Assembly (NCBI GenBank): GCA_000727475.1
Contig: KL647290.1
Location: forward strand, 507,062-571,061
Length of the DNA: 64,000 bases
Source: Sarcocystis neurona
Lineage: Eukaryota; Apicomplexa; Conoidasida; Eucoccidiorida; Sarcocystidae
Direction: 5' to 3'
Part shown: piece by piece, positions 47,759-58,219 of the stretch
Layout of the letters: every line of letters starts with the position of its first letter
Numbering within the stretch: position 1 is the first letter of the stretch
Program-made: the position numbers and the translations under genes
Notes under the pieces: model-generated
Told to the model about the DNA's origin: nothing
Seen by the model: only the letters and a program-made list of their open reading frames with translations
Databases searched by the model: none

Positions 47759-50700
47759 CATACACACATATATATATACATATACACAGAAAGAGAGAGT
47801 GAGAAACTTATCTGTACATACATATATATGTATGTGTATACGCGTATATACATACGCAAGTGTATCTCTACCTACACATATATATATATATATGCATAGA
47901 GAGAGAGAAGAAATACATCGGTATACACATATGTGTATATATATGTACATGTATACATGTATGGGGAACTGTATCTGTACATATATATATATATATACGT
48001 AGAGAGAGAGAAATATATCTGTTTATACGTGGATATGTATGTCTGTAAATATATACACATATACGTATATGCGTATATACGTACGTACATACAGAAATGT
48101 ATCTCTACATACACATATATATATGTAAATCGAGAGAGGAGAAATATCTGTACATACACACATACATGTATGTATACGCATACATAACGAAAACGTATCT
48201 GTACGTGTACACATACATATATATATAAAGTCGTAGAGACAGGAATACGTCTGTTCATATATATATATATATGTAGATACACAGAAGTGTATCTGCATGT
48301 ATACATATATATATATATATATGTGTATATAGAAAGAGAAATCTACCGTGTGTACACGCAGGTGTATATGTAAGGTGTATGTGTATATGCTGATGACGGA
48401 CAGAAGGGAAACGTCAAGGTCACTTCTTGCTGGCTGCAGAAGAAAAAGAAGAAGAAAAACAGATGAAGACTTCTTCAGACACGTCTCTCGGCAAAGCAAC
48501 ATGCATACATATACATACATATATATATGTACACATGGGGAGAAATCTATATAAATATATCCATATATACATATATATGCAGATATATCTGTAGGTTGAT
48601 ACACGGAAAAAATCTGTACATATATCTATATATATGTAGAAACATATCCGTATGTTTACATATATATATATATATATGCACATGTATGTATTGCGGCGGA
48701 GTGCTTGGTGTGTGGAATATCGAAGACATGTTCGAAGTTACCACTCTGCCACGAAGAAGAAAGGGAAAAGGAGAGAAGAAGGAAGAGGAGCAGAGGCAGA
48801 GAAAAAAAAGGAAGGAAAGGAAAACGCTCAGAAACAGAAAAGGAGAAAAAGACAGACAGAAAAAGAGAGAATTTGGGTGTACGTACACCGGAAAACAAAG
48901 GGTGATACAGACGTGTGACCGGCAGAACGTCTTTCGTAGCCCCATCACCCATCCCCGTGGCTATCTCTCCTTTATTTATATAACCAACAGAAAATATATC
49001 TGAATATCTATATCCATATCTATATATATACACATACAAACCTACGCCCATATCTACATACATACACACATACGGACATATATATATATATACATATATA
49101 TTTGTTGAAACAACTGCTGTTGAAAAGTATACATACATATATACGTGTGCACCTATATGTGAATATATGTATACATATATATATATATATATATGGGAAT
49201 ATATACATGTATGGGAATACAATACCTGTATATACCTATATACATACATATATATACATATACACACATACAAATACATCTACATCTACACATATATATA
49301 TATGAAGATGTATTTAGACTTCATACATGTATGAATATCCACATCTACACACACACACACACAGAGGAACACAGAGAGACATGTATGTATGCAGATGTAT
49401 CTATGTATGTGCTTTCATGTATACATATGCGTAGAGAAAATACATATTTGGACAGACTTTTTCTACCTATTACTCATATGTGTATAGACAGATTTACGTG
49501 GGGATACTTCCCTGATGACCCCCTGCCTTGCTGTACAGAAACAGAGAGAGAGAGAGAGTATGAATAAATAGCTCCCCAGATATACGTATATGGAGAGTCT
49601 TCGAATACACAGAGTATACGAGTAGGTGAATTTGGTATTTCCGCAGCTGCTGAGCGGGATGCACGAAGCAAAAAGAAGCAGCTGCCCTCACGCGTTTCTC
49701 TCCTCTCTCCCCCGACGCATGCAAGTCACCAGCAGCAGGAGCAGCAGCAGGAGCGGCAGCAGGAGGAGCGGCAGGTTTCGTGTGCGAGGGAGGAGAGGCC
49801 GTGGCGGGAGGTGCCGCATGCGGAGACGGCGGGGGGGGAAGCGGCTTCGGTGGCTGCTGCTCTGCGGAAGACGAAGAAGGGGAAGGCGACGGAGGAGGCT
49901 TCGAACTTCCTTCTTTTGCATGTGGGGCAGGTTGCTGTTGCTGCGGGGTGGCCGTCGCTGCTGCTGCTTCTGCTGCTTTTGCGCCTGCACGCAGAAAAAG
50001 AGGAGGTGGCAGCAGCAGCAGCAGTGCCCCAACGCACACACATACATACACACACACGGACAAAAAAGATGCAGATCTTCCTTACTGACGTCCTTCGTAT
50101 ATCTCCCTACGAAAACAGTCCCTTTCTCTTCCCAACTTCTCCTTCTCTTTTTCTTTTCTTCTCTTTCTCTGAGTTTGTCTCTATCTTGCTTCGGAGCGTA
50201 CATGCTGCAGATGTGTCGCCGGTCTACATACGCATGCAGGATCAGAATGTGTCCTTTCTCCTCTCAAGTGCGTCTACGTATACATATTATAGAGACAAAG
50301 AAGAGCATTGTTCTTGAGGAAAACGAAGACGCATTTGTCTTCTTGCCATTTTCTTTTTTTCAGTCTCTCTTTTAATCTCCTTCTCTGCAGGACGCATGTC
50401 TCTTCGTATCTCTTCAATAGTCTCGAAAGATATCCTCCGTCCCCGTCTCTCCGACACGCACGCAGGGAGAGGAAAACGCATGCACGGGTACACACACATA
50501 CCCACGTACGACTAGCAGTACCCCAAAATATATTCGTACATATATATATATATATCTTCCTCTTTTTTTCTTTACCTATCTCTCTCTCTCCATGCGATCT
50601 ACATATACATATCTATCTATCTACTACTCGATCTACATACACATATATGTATATCTTTTATATCTACAGATACATATCTATCTATCTATTACTCCACCTA

Positions 50701-53700
50701 TATATACATGTATATATATCTTCTCCCCTTCATCTCTCTGTCTCTCCACGTGTGCACCCATATATCCCTTTCTTTCTCTCGCACTCTTTCTCTATCTCTT
50801 CTTCTCCCCACGTTTATCTTCACATATATATATAAACATGTATGTATATATACACATATATATATGTATTTATGTATATAGAGGGAGAATGAGTAGATGG
50901 TAAAGTAAGAGAAAGGCAGGTTCAATGGCTTCTACAGAACAGAGGCAGAAGACTTCTGCGAAGTCTTCACCAGTCCGCTCTCTCTAAATTTTACGAGAAG
51001 CGACTTTTCAGTAGAAGACGGGATTTATACGTATATAAAGAAAGAGACGTAGTTATATCTGTCTGTGTCTGTTCCTCTATATCTATCTCCACATCTATAT
51101 CTATCTATGCCTATATCTATCCACCTACACCTATTTATATTTGTCTATATGTAACTACATCTACTTATTCATCTATCTATATACTTACGTCTATGGATAC
51201 AGATACATACGCATTCACATACATACACGTGTGGCTATCTATCTATCTATCTAATTCTGTATCTATCTATCTACATATCTACCTATCTATATCCATCTAT
51301 ATCTATTGATCAATCTATATACATGTGTATATGCATGGACATCTGTTTATCTACCTATACCTGTGTCTATCTATATCCATCTATATATATGTGTATATAC
51401 GGATACATGCATACTCATCTGTATACATATGTATGGATAGACATATACGATTGCCTTTGTAACTTCGATTTGGTGAAGAGGACGTCCTTCTTTGATGAGT
51501 GGGAGACACGCATGAAAAAGCTGCTGTTGTCTACATGTCCGTATTTAGAGTTCTTTTTACATGGGCAGGGGCCCCTATCAAGCAGAGTTAGAAGTAGACC
51601 CATTTTCTTCTCTTTTCCCTTTTTTTGTCTCTCGTGTGGCCCGGTGGTCTGTCCTCTTCTTTTTTGCTGCTTCGTTTCGCGCCCCTTCCTCTCCTCATTT
51701 TCTCTCCGTCTGTGTCTCTATGTGTCTGTGTGTGTGTGTCTCGTCTCCCTGCTGACGGGGTGCTGCCTTTGCGCATGTCGCGGTCTCTTTTTTTCGGCTT
51801 CTTTTTCTTCCTGTGTCTCTCCGTTTGCCGCGCACGATCCTTTCTCTTCTCCTGCTTCTACACGACCAACTTCTTTTCCTTCTACTGGTCTCCTCCACAT
51901 ACTTATGTCGAGGGTGAATAGCGGCTTGCCAACTGTGACAGTGTCCCCAGCAGCAGCAGCGAAAACGTGGACGAGGCGACCCGCTGCAGGGCTCGTTACA
52001 TCTACCGACACTTTGTCAGTATCGATCACCGCCACCACCTCTCCTTCTTTCACATAGTCCCCAACAGCTGCGCGAAAAAAGTAGCAGAAAGAGATTAGGG
52101 AGAAAAAAAGAAAGTCAAAAACAACACTCGCCAGCAGCAGCAGCCGAAGCAGCAGCAGTACAGCAGCAGCAGCAGAAGCAGCACAGCAGCAGCAGCGAGG
52201 ACAACGGCACGCTCGTCTTTACTTCTGACCAGCGTGTCTCTACATATCAAAATGATTCGCCCACACATGCATACATATATATATATATATACACGATATA
52301 TGTGTATATATATATATATGTTGGTGTATGGGTGAGTTTCTCTGTGTAGGACGATTAATAGAGACTGCGTAGATTTGCTCACGAACAGAGAGATCGGCAG
52401 GGGAAGGAGAAAAAGGAGTGCGTCGCAACGCGTCAGAGACTTCCTTCTACGAAGAAATACTCCTCCTTACACGAATTTCTATCTATCACGCACGCCCACA
52501 AATACACACACATATACACTATCTGCCTTCCCTTCCCAAGAGAAACAGAAATCATCTACATATAAACATATGTACATATACATATATACATATATAACAG
52601 AGCTTCACTGCCATTCTTTCTCTCTCTCTATCTCTCTCTCTATATTACATATATATGTACGCTGAACACAAATGGACACACATGTGTACATATATATATA
52701 GGGAGAGAGAGATGTAAATAGGTATGATTATAGGCAGATCGATGGAGACATATATACATATATATATGTAGAGAGAGAGAGATAGTACGGATAAACATAT
52801 ACATATATATATGTATGTGTACACACATACATATATATACATATATATAGAGAGTACTACAGGGTTGTACAGAAGTCTCTAGTCACACGTAGATATATAT
52901 AGAGGAGTAGGTAAATAGATACACACAAGAAATTCGTACAGGTAGACAGATATAACGATATATATATAAATGCAGAAACATACACCTATCTACATCTATA
53001 TATATATATATCTATATGGACATATGTATATATATAGATAGATAGATAATCAGATACGGACGTATATAGGTAGATAGGCAGATACACGTATATACATAAA
53101 GAGAGAGAAAGAGGGAGATAAACATATACATATATGTATATATATGTGTATATATGTAGACGGATAGATAGAGACATATACGTAGGTGCAGCAGATACAG
53201 GTACACACAAATAAATATATGTATATATATAGGGGAAGAGAGATGAGTATACAAATATAGAGGTATATATTCACACATATACAGACACATATATACATAA
53301 GGATAAACATAAGGGTAGATAGATAAAGATAGATATACATATAGAGAAATAAATGAATAAATGATTAGATAGACACATATATACATATAGATAGAGAGAC
53401 AGTTATATATATGTATACGTAGATAGAAATCTGTAAGTATAGATACAGAGACACGTATATATAGAGAGAGAAAGATAGAGACAGATAGACATACACTTCT
53501 ACGTAGAGTTGTAGATAAAATAGGGATACATATGCAGATAAACAAGTATAGAAAGACACGGCGGAAAAGAGAGAGACAGATATACACCGGAGACGCAAAT
53601 CTCTCCAGGAAAAAAGAAGTGCGCTCATAGTTACATGTCCAGGAAAAGGCAGACAGATATATTCACCCGTATATACACATATCTGCAAAGGAAGAGATAT

Positions 53701-55884
53701 ACACATCCGTCTATCTATCTCTCTCTATATGTATACATATATGGAGACAGGTAGAGACACCTATATACTAACGCACATATATATATATAATCTCTAAGAA
53801 AAAGGAAAAAGCACACCAGTATATACAAATATATACAAAGGGAGATAGATATTCACACATACATATATATATGATGAACGTGTGTAGCAGTATGTCTTCG
53901 GTAAGTGGGACAGTGGACAGAGAGTTTCCTGCAACAAATACTTCTGCGATTTCTGCAGAGTAAAAAAAAAGCAGAGGACACCTCTTCCTCCGAGAAGACA
54001 TATAAATAAGAAAACTGAATTTCCTGGTACGTCTACCTGTCCCGGTGCATATACATATATATATGTATACACATGCATCTCCACGTTTACCTATATATTT
54101 CTCTATATATGTAACGGGGACCTCCTGATACGTCTACCTCTCTCCATGTATATCTCTCTCTCTTCCTTCCTATTTATATGTACCTACACTTTTACATATA
54201 TGTACGTCTATATATCTATCAGTCTATCTATCTATATCTGCTTATATATATATCCATATATATACACACATGTGTATATTTATATCTTCATATATGTGTG
54301 TATCTATCTATATCTACCTATCTATACCTATCAATCTACAGCTGTCCATATCTATGTCTCTCTCTCTATATATGTGTATCTGTTTATTTGTATCTCTCTG
54401 TCTCTATGTGTGTCTCTATATACACTATATCGTTATATCTATAGCCTTCTATAGATACCTACCTATACATACATTTATATAGCTTTTTCTGTATCGACCC
54501 GTACTATCCGTTGCTGCGAAGAAAAGAAGAAGAACGCTCGGGAGACATACCTACGTCGAAAACTTCTTCTTCAAGTAACCGACTACATATCCACAAATTT
54601 CCCTTCCTTTCCGTCTCTTCCTTTCCTTCTCTTCCTTTCCGTCTCTTCCTTTCCGTCTCTGTCTGTCTGTGTCTACTACTCTCTCTTTTTCTTCCCTTTT
54701 TCTGCCCGTCTTTCGCTTTCTGCTCTTTGCCTTCCTTTCTTCCTGTTCTACCGCAGGGGTGTATGGTGAGCGAGTACGGGGAAGAAGAAGGAAAAGCGAA
54801 GAAGTACCTTTCTTCCACGACCCAAGCGATCCTTCGGTGATAGAATCTCCCATGGACGGGACGACGACGATCTTCTCCTGCGCGCTGCTCTCTCCCGCCG
54901 CCGCAGAACCACCTGCAGCAGCGTCGCATGCAACAAAATCGCAGCAGCAGTTACATCCCACCCGCACGTCATATACGGACACAGCAGTAGAAGCCGCAGT
55001 CACACACAAAGCAGCAGCAGCAGCAGACGCAGCAGTCACACACACACACACAGAGCAGCAGCAGCAGGAGCAGCAGTCACGTAGCAGCAGCGGAGGCAGC
55101 CACACATTGCAGCAGCAGCAGTCAAAAACACGCACAGACACACAGCAGCAGCAGTACTCACGCATGCACACACACATACACAGGGCAGCAGCAGCAGAAG
55201 CAGCGTCCGTTCGGTGCGGTACAGGACAGCGCAGCAGCAGCAGCAGCGCATGCGTGACGCATGTCTGTGTGTGGGTCATAGCAGCGGGGCGCGACCATCG
55301 GGCTCCCACGGCAGCAACAGTGACGCTGCAGCGCAGCAGCCGCTGCAGCAGTTTTAAGCAGCAGCAGCGACAGCTTTGAGCAGCAGCAGCAGTTTTGAGC
55401 AGCAGCAGCGGGAGGCCCGTTGGCAGTGGCAGCGGCAGCAGCACTCGGGCGGAAGCAGCGAAGGCAGCAGCTTCACAAGCCGTTGTGGAAAGGTGCATGT
55501 TGAAGAAAGGGACGTACTGCTGCTGCAGAAACGCAGAGAGTTTCCTGTTCGTGGCGGTGCTGCAGCAGCAGGGAAGCAGCACCGAAAAAAAAGCGACGGC
55601 GCATGCAACGACCTCTGGCTCTGCTGCTGCTGTTGTTGCTGCTGATGCAACGGCAGGGGGTGCCTAGGCACAGCAGCAGCAGCGGTGAGGAGGAGGCTCG
55701 GAAAAGCAGCAGCAGCAGCCCCAGGCCGCGCGGGGGACAGCGGCCCGCCAGGAGAAGGAGGACCAGCAGCAGCAGATGCAGCGGACGACGGCAGGAGCCG
55801 CGCTGCTGCTGTTGCCGTCCTGGCTGCTGCTGCTGCTGTTGCTGCTGCTGTCAGGCGTGCTCCTGCGAGAGACAGCAGCTGCAT
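32577..55884 (-). CDS. DLST: Dihydrolipoamide succinyltransferase, E2 of the 2-oxoglutarate dehydrogenase complex (12 exons, complete)
   Basis: Mitochondrial TCA-cycle enzyme that transfers the succinyl group from lipoyl-lysine to CoA and forms the core of the OGDH complex. Exons on the minus strand: 55884-55518, 54912-54808, 52067-51903, 49984-49692, 47404-47318, 45654-45579, 43615-43550, 41913-41786, 39160-39076, 36469-36407, 34616-34553, 32691-32577. They sum to 1614 nt, or 537 residues plus TAG, and every junction joins in frame with GT-AG borders. Order of parts: Arg/Ala-rich presequence (about 1-120), one lipoyl domain with [10 protein letters not shown] (the Lys is the lipoylation site), an Ala/Pro/Gln/Ser linker of about 95 residues, then the catalytic domain from [13 protein letters not shown] to the active-site YDHRLIDG. 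As in animal DLST, no E1/E3-binding domain is seen. Introns are 0.6-2.7 kb of microsatellite and CAG repeat. Confidence 0.95.
32692..34552 (-). other. DLST intron 11
   Basis: 1861-bp intron (donor GTGAGC). It contains CA/TA repeats and moderate-complexity sequence. A minus frame at 33335-33595 looks protein-like but does not fit the DLST reading and is not assigned. Confidence 0.6.
34553..34616 (-). CDS. DLST: DLST exon 11
   Basis: 64 nt encoding [20 protein letters not shown], matching the strand pair before the active-site exon. The acceptor is in repeat-derived GCTGCTGCTGCCTCAG; donor GTGAGC. Confidence 0.93.
34617..36406 (-). repeat. DLST intron 10: CAG repeats and TATATA/CTCT microsatellites
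   Basis: CAG/GCA runs at 34250-34460 (neighbouring intron) and 34620-35080, TATATA at 35140-35400, CT-rich and CTAT repeats at 35460-35650, and a (CTG)n/(TTG) run at 35965-36060 on the + strand. No gene is recognised. Confidence 0.7.
36407..36469 (-). CDS. DLST: DLST exon 10
   Basis: 63 nt encoding [19 protein letters not shown] and following residues, near-identical to the family ([18 protein letters not shown] in bacteria). Acceptor TTGTTGGCAG; donor GTCCGT, an atypical but in-frame GT site. Confidence 0.95.
36470..39075 (-). repeat. DLST intron 9: minisatellite and CA/TA microsatellites
   Basis: 2606-bp intron. Contains CAG runs (36484-36535), a 14-bp tandem repeat AGCRAGACGGAGAC at about 36830-36905, local duplications at 37545-37640 and 37767-37902, and long ACATACATATATA microsatellite at 37110-37560 and 38040-38880. 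Confidence 0.75.
39076..39160 (-). CDS. DLST: DLST exon 9
   Basis: 85 nt encoding [20 protein letters not shown] and then GGTFTISN, a conserved core of the E2 catalytic domain. Acceptor ACTTTCGCAG; donor GTACAT. Confidence 0.95.
39161..41785 (-). repeat. DLST intron 8: CA/TA microsatellites and a degenerate minisatellite
   Basis: 2625-bp intron. ACATACATATAC-type repeat fills 39220-40440. A diverged tandem repeat of about 110-140 bp occupies 41105-41730 (separate entry). No gene is recognised. Confidence 0.75.
41105..41730. repeat. Degenerate intronic minisatellite, period about 110-140 bp
   Basis: Five copies of a unit containing TGTGTCCCACA (near 41108, 41251, 41362, 41490 and 41603), then CACCTACACA, a TATATA spacer, and GGAACTGCAATACA with GGAGAGAA. 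Spacing varies because the TATATA spacer varies. Confidence 0.7.
41786..41913 (-). CDS. DLST: DLST exon 8
   Basis: 128 nt encoding [20 protein letters not shown] and [11 protein letters not shown], canonical E2 catalytic-core sequence. The acceptor CCACCGCAG in phase 1 rebuilds the Tyr of NAYIDG. Donor GTGATC. Confidence 0.96.
41914..43549 (-). repeat. DLST intron 7: CAG repeats and five palindromic GTGTAC elements
   Basis: CAG-rich at 41960-42300. Between 42913 and 43522 are five copies of a palindrome-like element, GTGTACAGACACC or GTGTACGTACACC, at about 42913, 43151, 43266, 43306 and 43511. All have the ACACC(G/A) side toward the right on the + strand. Confidence 0.75.
43550..43615 (-). 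CDS. DLST: DLST exon 7
   Basis: 66 nt encoding [20 protein letters not shown], matching GFMSAFVKA..AL...PAVNA of the family. Acceptor TTTTTCAG; donor GTGAGA. Confidence 0.93.
43616..45578 (-). repeat. DLST intron 6: CTCT/TATATA microsatellites
   Basis: 1963-bp intron. From 44130 to 44900 it is built of repeating blocks of TATATATACA plus a CTCTCTTTCCCTCTCT tract. No gene is recognised. Confidence 0.7.
45579..45654 (-). CDS. DLST: DLST exon 6
   Basis: 76 nt encoding [20 protein letters not shown] and HGVKM. The acceptor is directly at the end of a CTG repeat (GCTGCTGCTGCAG); donor GTAGGT. Confidence 0.94.
45655..47317 (-). repeat. DLST intron 5: long CAG/GCA repeats at both ends
   Basis: 1663-bp intron. 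CAG-type repeats fill 45655-46430 and, on the coding strand, 46830-47305, starting 13 bases after the exon 5 donor. They give long Ala/Gln/Ser/Leu open frames in several frames that are not genes. Confidence 0.8.
47318..47404 (-). CDS. DLST: DLST exon 5: start of catalytic domain
   Basis: 87 nt, phase 0 both ends, encoding [20 protein letters not shown] and AAMLTTFNE, the conserved N-terminal helix of the acyltransferase domain. Acceptor TTTTCTGCTGCAG; donor GTAACT. Confidence 0.97.
47405..49691 (-). repeat. DLST intron 4: degenerate about 60-bp repeat plus TATATA
   Basis: 2287-bp intron. From about 47640 to 48350 a motif like AAATGTATCTGTACATACA with TATATA and GAGAGAG recurs about every 55-70 bases. 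One palindromic GTGTACGTACAC element lies at 48877-48888. No gene is recognised. Confidence 0.65.
49692..49984 (-). CDS. DLST: DLST exon 4: Ala/Pro/Gln/Ser linker
   Basis: 293 nt encoding the flexible linker between lipoyl and catalytic domains, with [14 protein letters not shown], Pro/Ser runs and an [14 protein letters not shown] segment, ending GERGEKR. Acceptor CGTGCAG; donor GTGAGG. Linkers of this composition are typical of E2 proteins. Confidence 0.88.
49985..51902 (-). repeat. DLST intron 3
   Basis: 1918-bp intron, CT-rich and CTATCTAT repeats on the + strand (50540-50830, 51060-51430), with TATATA blocks. No gene is recognised. Confidence 0.65.
51903..52067 (-). CDS. DLST: DLST exon 3: lipoylation-site exon
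   Basis: 165 nt encoding [20 protein letters not shown], then [11 protein letters not shown] and [10 protein letters not shown], most of the lipoyl domain. The Lys in DTDKVS is the lipoyl attachment residue. Acceptor TCGCGCAG; donor GTATGT. Phase 1 at both ends. Confidence 0.97.
52068..54807 (-). repeat. DLST intron 2
   Basis: 2740-bp intron with CAG repeat (52130-52200), TATATA/GAGAGATAGA blocks (52650-53480) and a 14-bp TTCCTTTCCGTCTC tandem repeat at about 54600-54660 (+ strand). No gene is recognised. Confidence 0.65.
54808..54912 (-). CDS. DLST: DLST exon 2: start of lipoyl domain
   Basis: 105 nt encoding an Ala/Ser-rich lead and then [20 protein letters not shown], the conserved first strand of the lipoyl domain. 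Acceptor GCTGCTGCAG; donor GTACTT. Confidence 0.95.
54913..55517 (-). repeat. DLST intron 1, CAG-rich
   Basis: 605-bp intron, shortest in the gene. Most of it is CAG/GCA repeat (54930-55460). Acceptor at the end of a CTG run. Confidence 0.7.
55518..55884 (-). CDS. DLST: DLST exon 1: probable mitochondrial presequence
   Basis: 122 codons from ATG at 55884. It encodes [20 protein letters not shown] with spaced Arg and no acidic residues for a long way, then a Gln run and SLRFCSSS; this fits a mitochondrial targeting peptide. Donor GTACGT in phase 1 joins exon 2 in frame. An upstream in-frame ATG (56001) adds a Cys/Leu-rich stretch and is less likely as the start. Confidence 0.7.
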
Positions 55885-56570
55885 AGCAGCAACCGCCTGC
55901 GCGAAGTTGCACAGACAGGCAACACAGGCAAACCCAAACATAGGGACATGAGCTTCTGGGCAGCAACAAAGCAAAATGGTGAAGCGCAGCAGCAGCAGCA
56001 CCAGAAAACACGAGAGCTGCCCCCCCAGGGCTGGCTGCTCCTCCGCACATGCAGTAACGGAGCACAGCAGCAGGAGTAGCTTCGCCAGAAAAAAGAGCCA
56101 CAGGCTCTTTTGATACTGGCACTGCTGCCAACCGCAGCAGGGCTACGGAAGAGGGGCACCAGCAGCAGCAACCGGGTACAGAAATGCAGCAGCAATATCG
56201 TCAAGCAGCAGCAACAGCAACAAGGGAAAGCAGCAGCACAAGGCAGGCGAGCAGCAGCACAAGGCAGGCGAGCAGCAGCAGCAACGCCGTAAAGCAGCAG
56301 CAATAGAGCATAGCAGCAGCTGCTGCTACACAGAGGCAGGGAAAACACAACGAAGAGCTAGGGGAAGAACTGCTGCCGCATGTACTGCCCTCTGTCTTCT
56401 TCGACAGCAGCAGCAGGGAGTGTGCTGCTGTTAGAGAGAGAGAGAGAGAGAGAAGCAGCAGCAATACAGAAGAGCAGCAGCAGCAGTCATATAGGAGAGA
56501 GAAGTAGCAGCAACAGAAGAGTGATAAAGCAACAGGACCGCAGGAGGGAAAGAGCAGCAGCAGCAGCCCC
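55600..56570. repeat. CAG/CTG trinucleotide repeat block around the DLST 5' end
   Basis: Interrupted CAG runs cover exon 1 and about 700 bases upstream, including a 21-bp tandem unit (GCAGCAGCACAAGGCAGGCGA) at about 56236-56280. They create long multi-frame open stretches. Confidence 0.85.
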
Positions 56571-56854
56571 GCTGAGAAGCAGCAAAAAGAAGTCTGGAGG
56601 GTGCAGCAGCACCAGTAGCACCACGACAGCGACCGGCCGCCAGAGACGCAGCAGCAGAGCAAAGCAGCGCAGGAGCCCCCCACTTCCCCACACCCTCTGC
56701 TGCTGTTGCTGTCGAAAGCAACAGAGGGCAGCGTATGCAGCAGCAGTCTTTCCCCTATCTCTTCTATATACCTTTACATACACACAAAAACATGGGTGTA
56801 CTTCATGCGTACACACATATATATGCACACATCCGTACACACCTATGTACATCA

Positions 56855-56889
<35 letters not shown>

Positions 56890-58219
56890 CGTCTCTTTAC
56901 CCATATATCTATATGCATTTCTGTACACATATATACACGTACATATATATATATATATACACCTGCGTATACATACCTCTACATATATACATATATATAT
57001 TTTCTTATATACATCTATATACACGTATCTACGCATCTGTACACATCTACGTACACCTCTCTCTGTCTCTGTATATATATATATATACGTATACACATAC
57101 ATACTTCTCTTCACCCATATATATACATACATTTCTGTACATATATATACATATATACACCTGCATACAGATACATACAGCTCTATAGATCTGTGTACAA
57201 ATGTATATATATGTATGGATTGTATACGCGTATATATATAAGTGTATATATGCGTGAATATACATATAAGTCCATATATCCATATATACAGGTATTCGTC
57301 TAGATCTACTACGCATGCAGAAACCGGAGAATTGAAGAGACGGGGGGGGTGTGCCTGGAGGCACAGATTTTGAGTGTGGAAGCGAGTAGAGATGGCAGGA
57401 GATAAGCGAGCGAGGGGGCAAGAAGGGAGAGGAAAATTCGTTTCGGAGTGTACGTACACCGCGGGGGGAGGGTGGGAGGAGGGCAGCTCGCGCAGTGGCT
57501 GCTGCTGCCGCAGCAGAAGAAGAGGCTGCCGAAAGCCACGCCATTTCGCAGTCCAGGGCAGCGCGCGCGCGCGCCAATTTTTTAAATAAAAGAGGCTGCT
57601 GTTGCCTGCTGCACTTCCCTCTCAACAGAAGAGGCGGCGCAGCAGCTGACTTTCCCCGGTAAGTCCCCTCCCCTCTTCTCTACGGAAGAAGCACCAGCGC
57701 CGCAGTCAATGTCCCCGCCACGTGTCTCGTCTCTCTTCTTCGGCCGCGTGTCTCTTCTGCTTCTCTTCTCTCCCCCTGTCGCCGAGGCCGTCTCTTTTCC
57801 CCGCCAATCTTCCCGCGAACTCCGCCCGGCGTTGCTGCTCGCACAGACACACGTGCGAACGCAGGAAAAGCAGCAGCAAGTTCTGCAGGGAGCCTCTCCC
57901 TCTCCTCTTCTCTCACTCGAGCAGCGGCGCTGCCCAAACCCGGGGCCACCACCGTCCCCTCTCACACGGCGAACTGTCACACACATATATATGTGTATGT
58001 ATGTATATGAAGACACGGGTGTGTATATATTAATCAACTTCAGTAGAGTACTTTGCTACTTCTTGGGGAGAGAAGATCGTAGGTGGAGGAGAAGGAAACG
58101 CGCGACGACGCGAGGAGGAGGAACAGCAGGGCAGCTGCACGTCTTCTCCGCAGGGCCGTACACACCCCACACACACATGCATGTGCAGTGCCGGGAGACA
58201 CGCGCCAGGAGATTCGCAG
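55885..58219. promoter_or_regulatory. Head-to-head intergenic region between DLST and the VPS16-like gene
   Basis: Divergent genes flank this region, so both 5' flanks must lie in it. It holds CAG repeats (to about 56600), a CA/TATATA microsatellite (56780-57290), one GTGTACGTACACC element at 57448, and GC-rich sequence at 57400-57990 with open frames but no recognised protein. No specific promoter element can be proven. 5' exons of the VPS16-like gene could lie at its right end. Confidence 0.35.
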
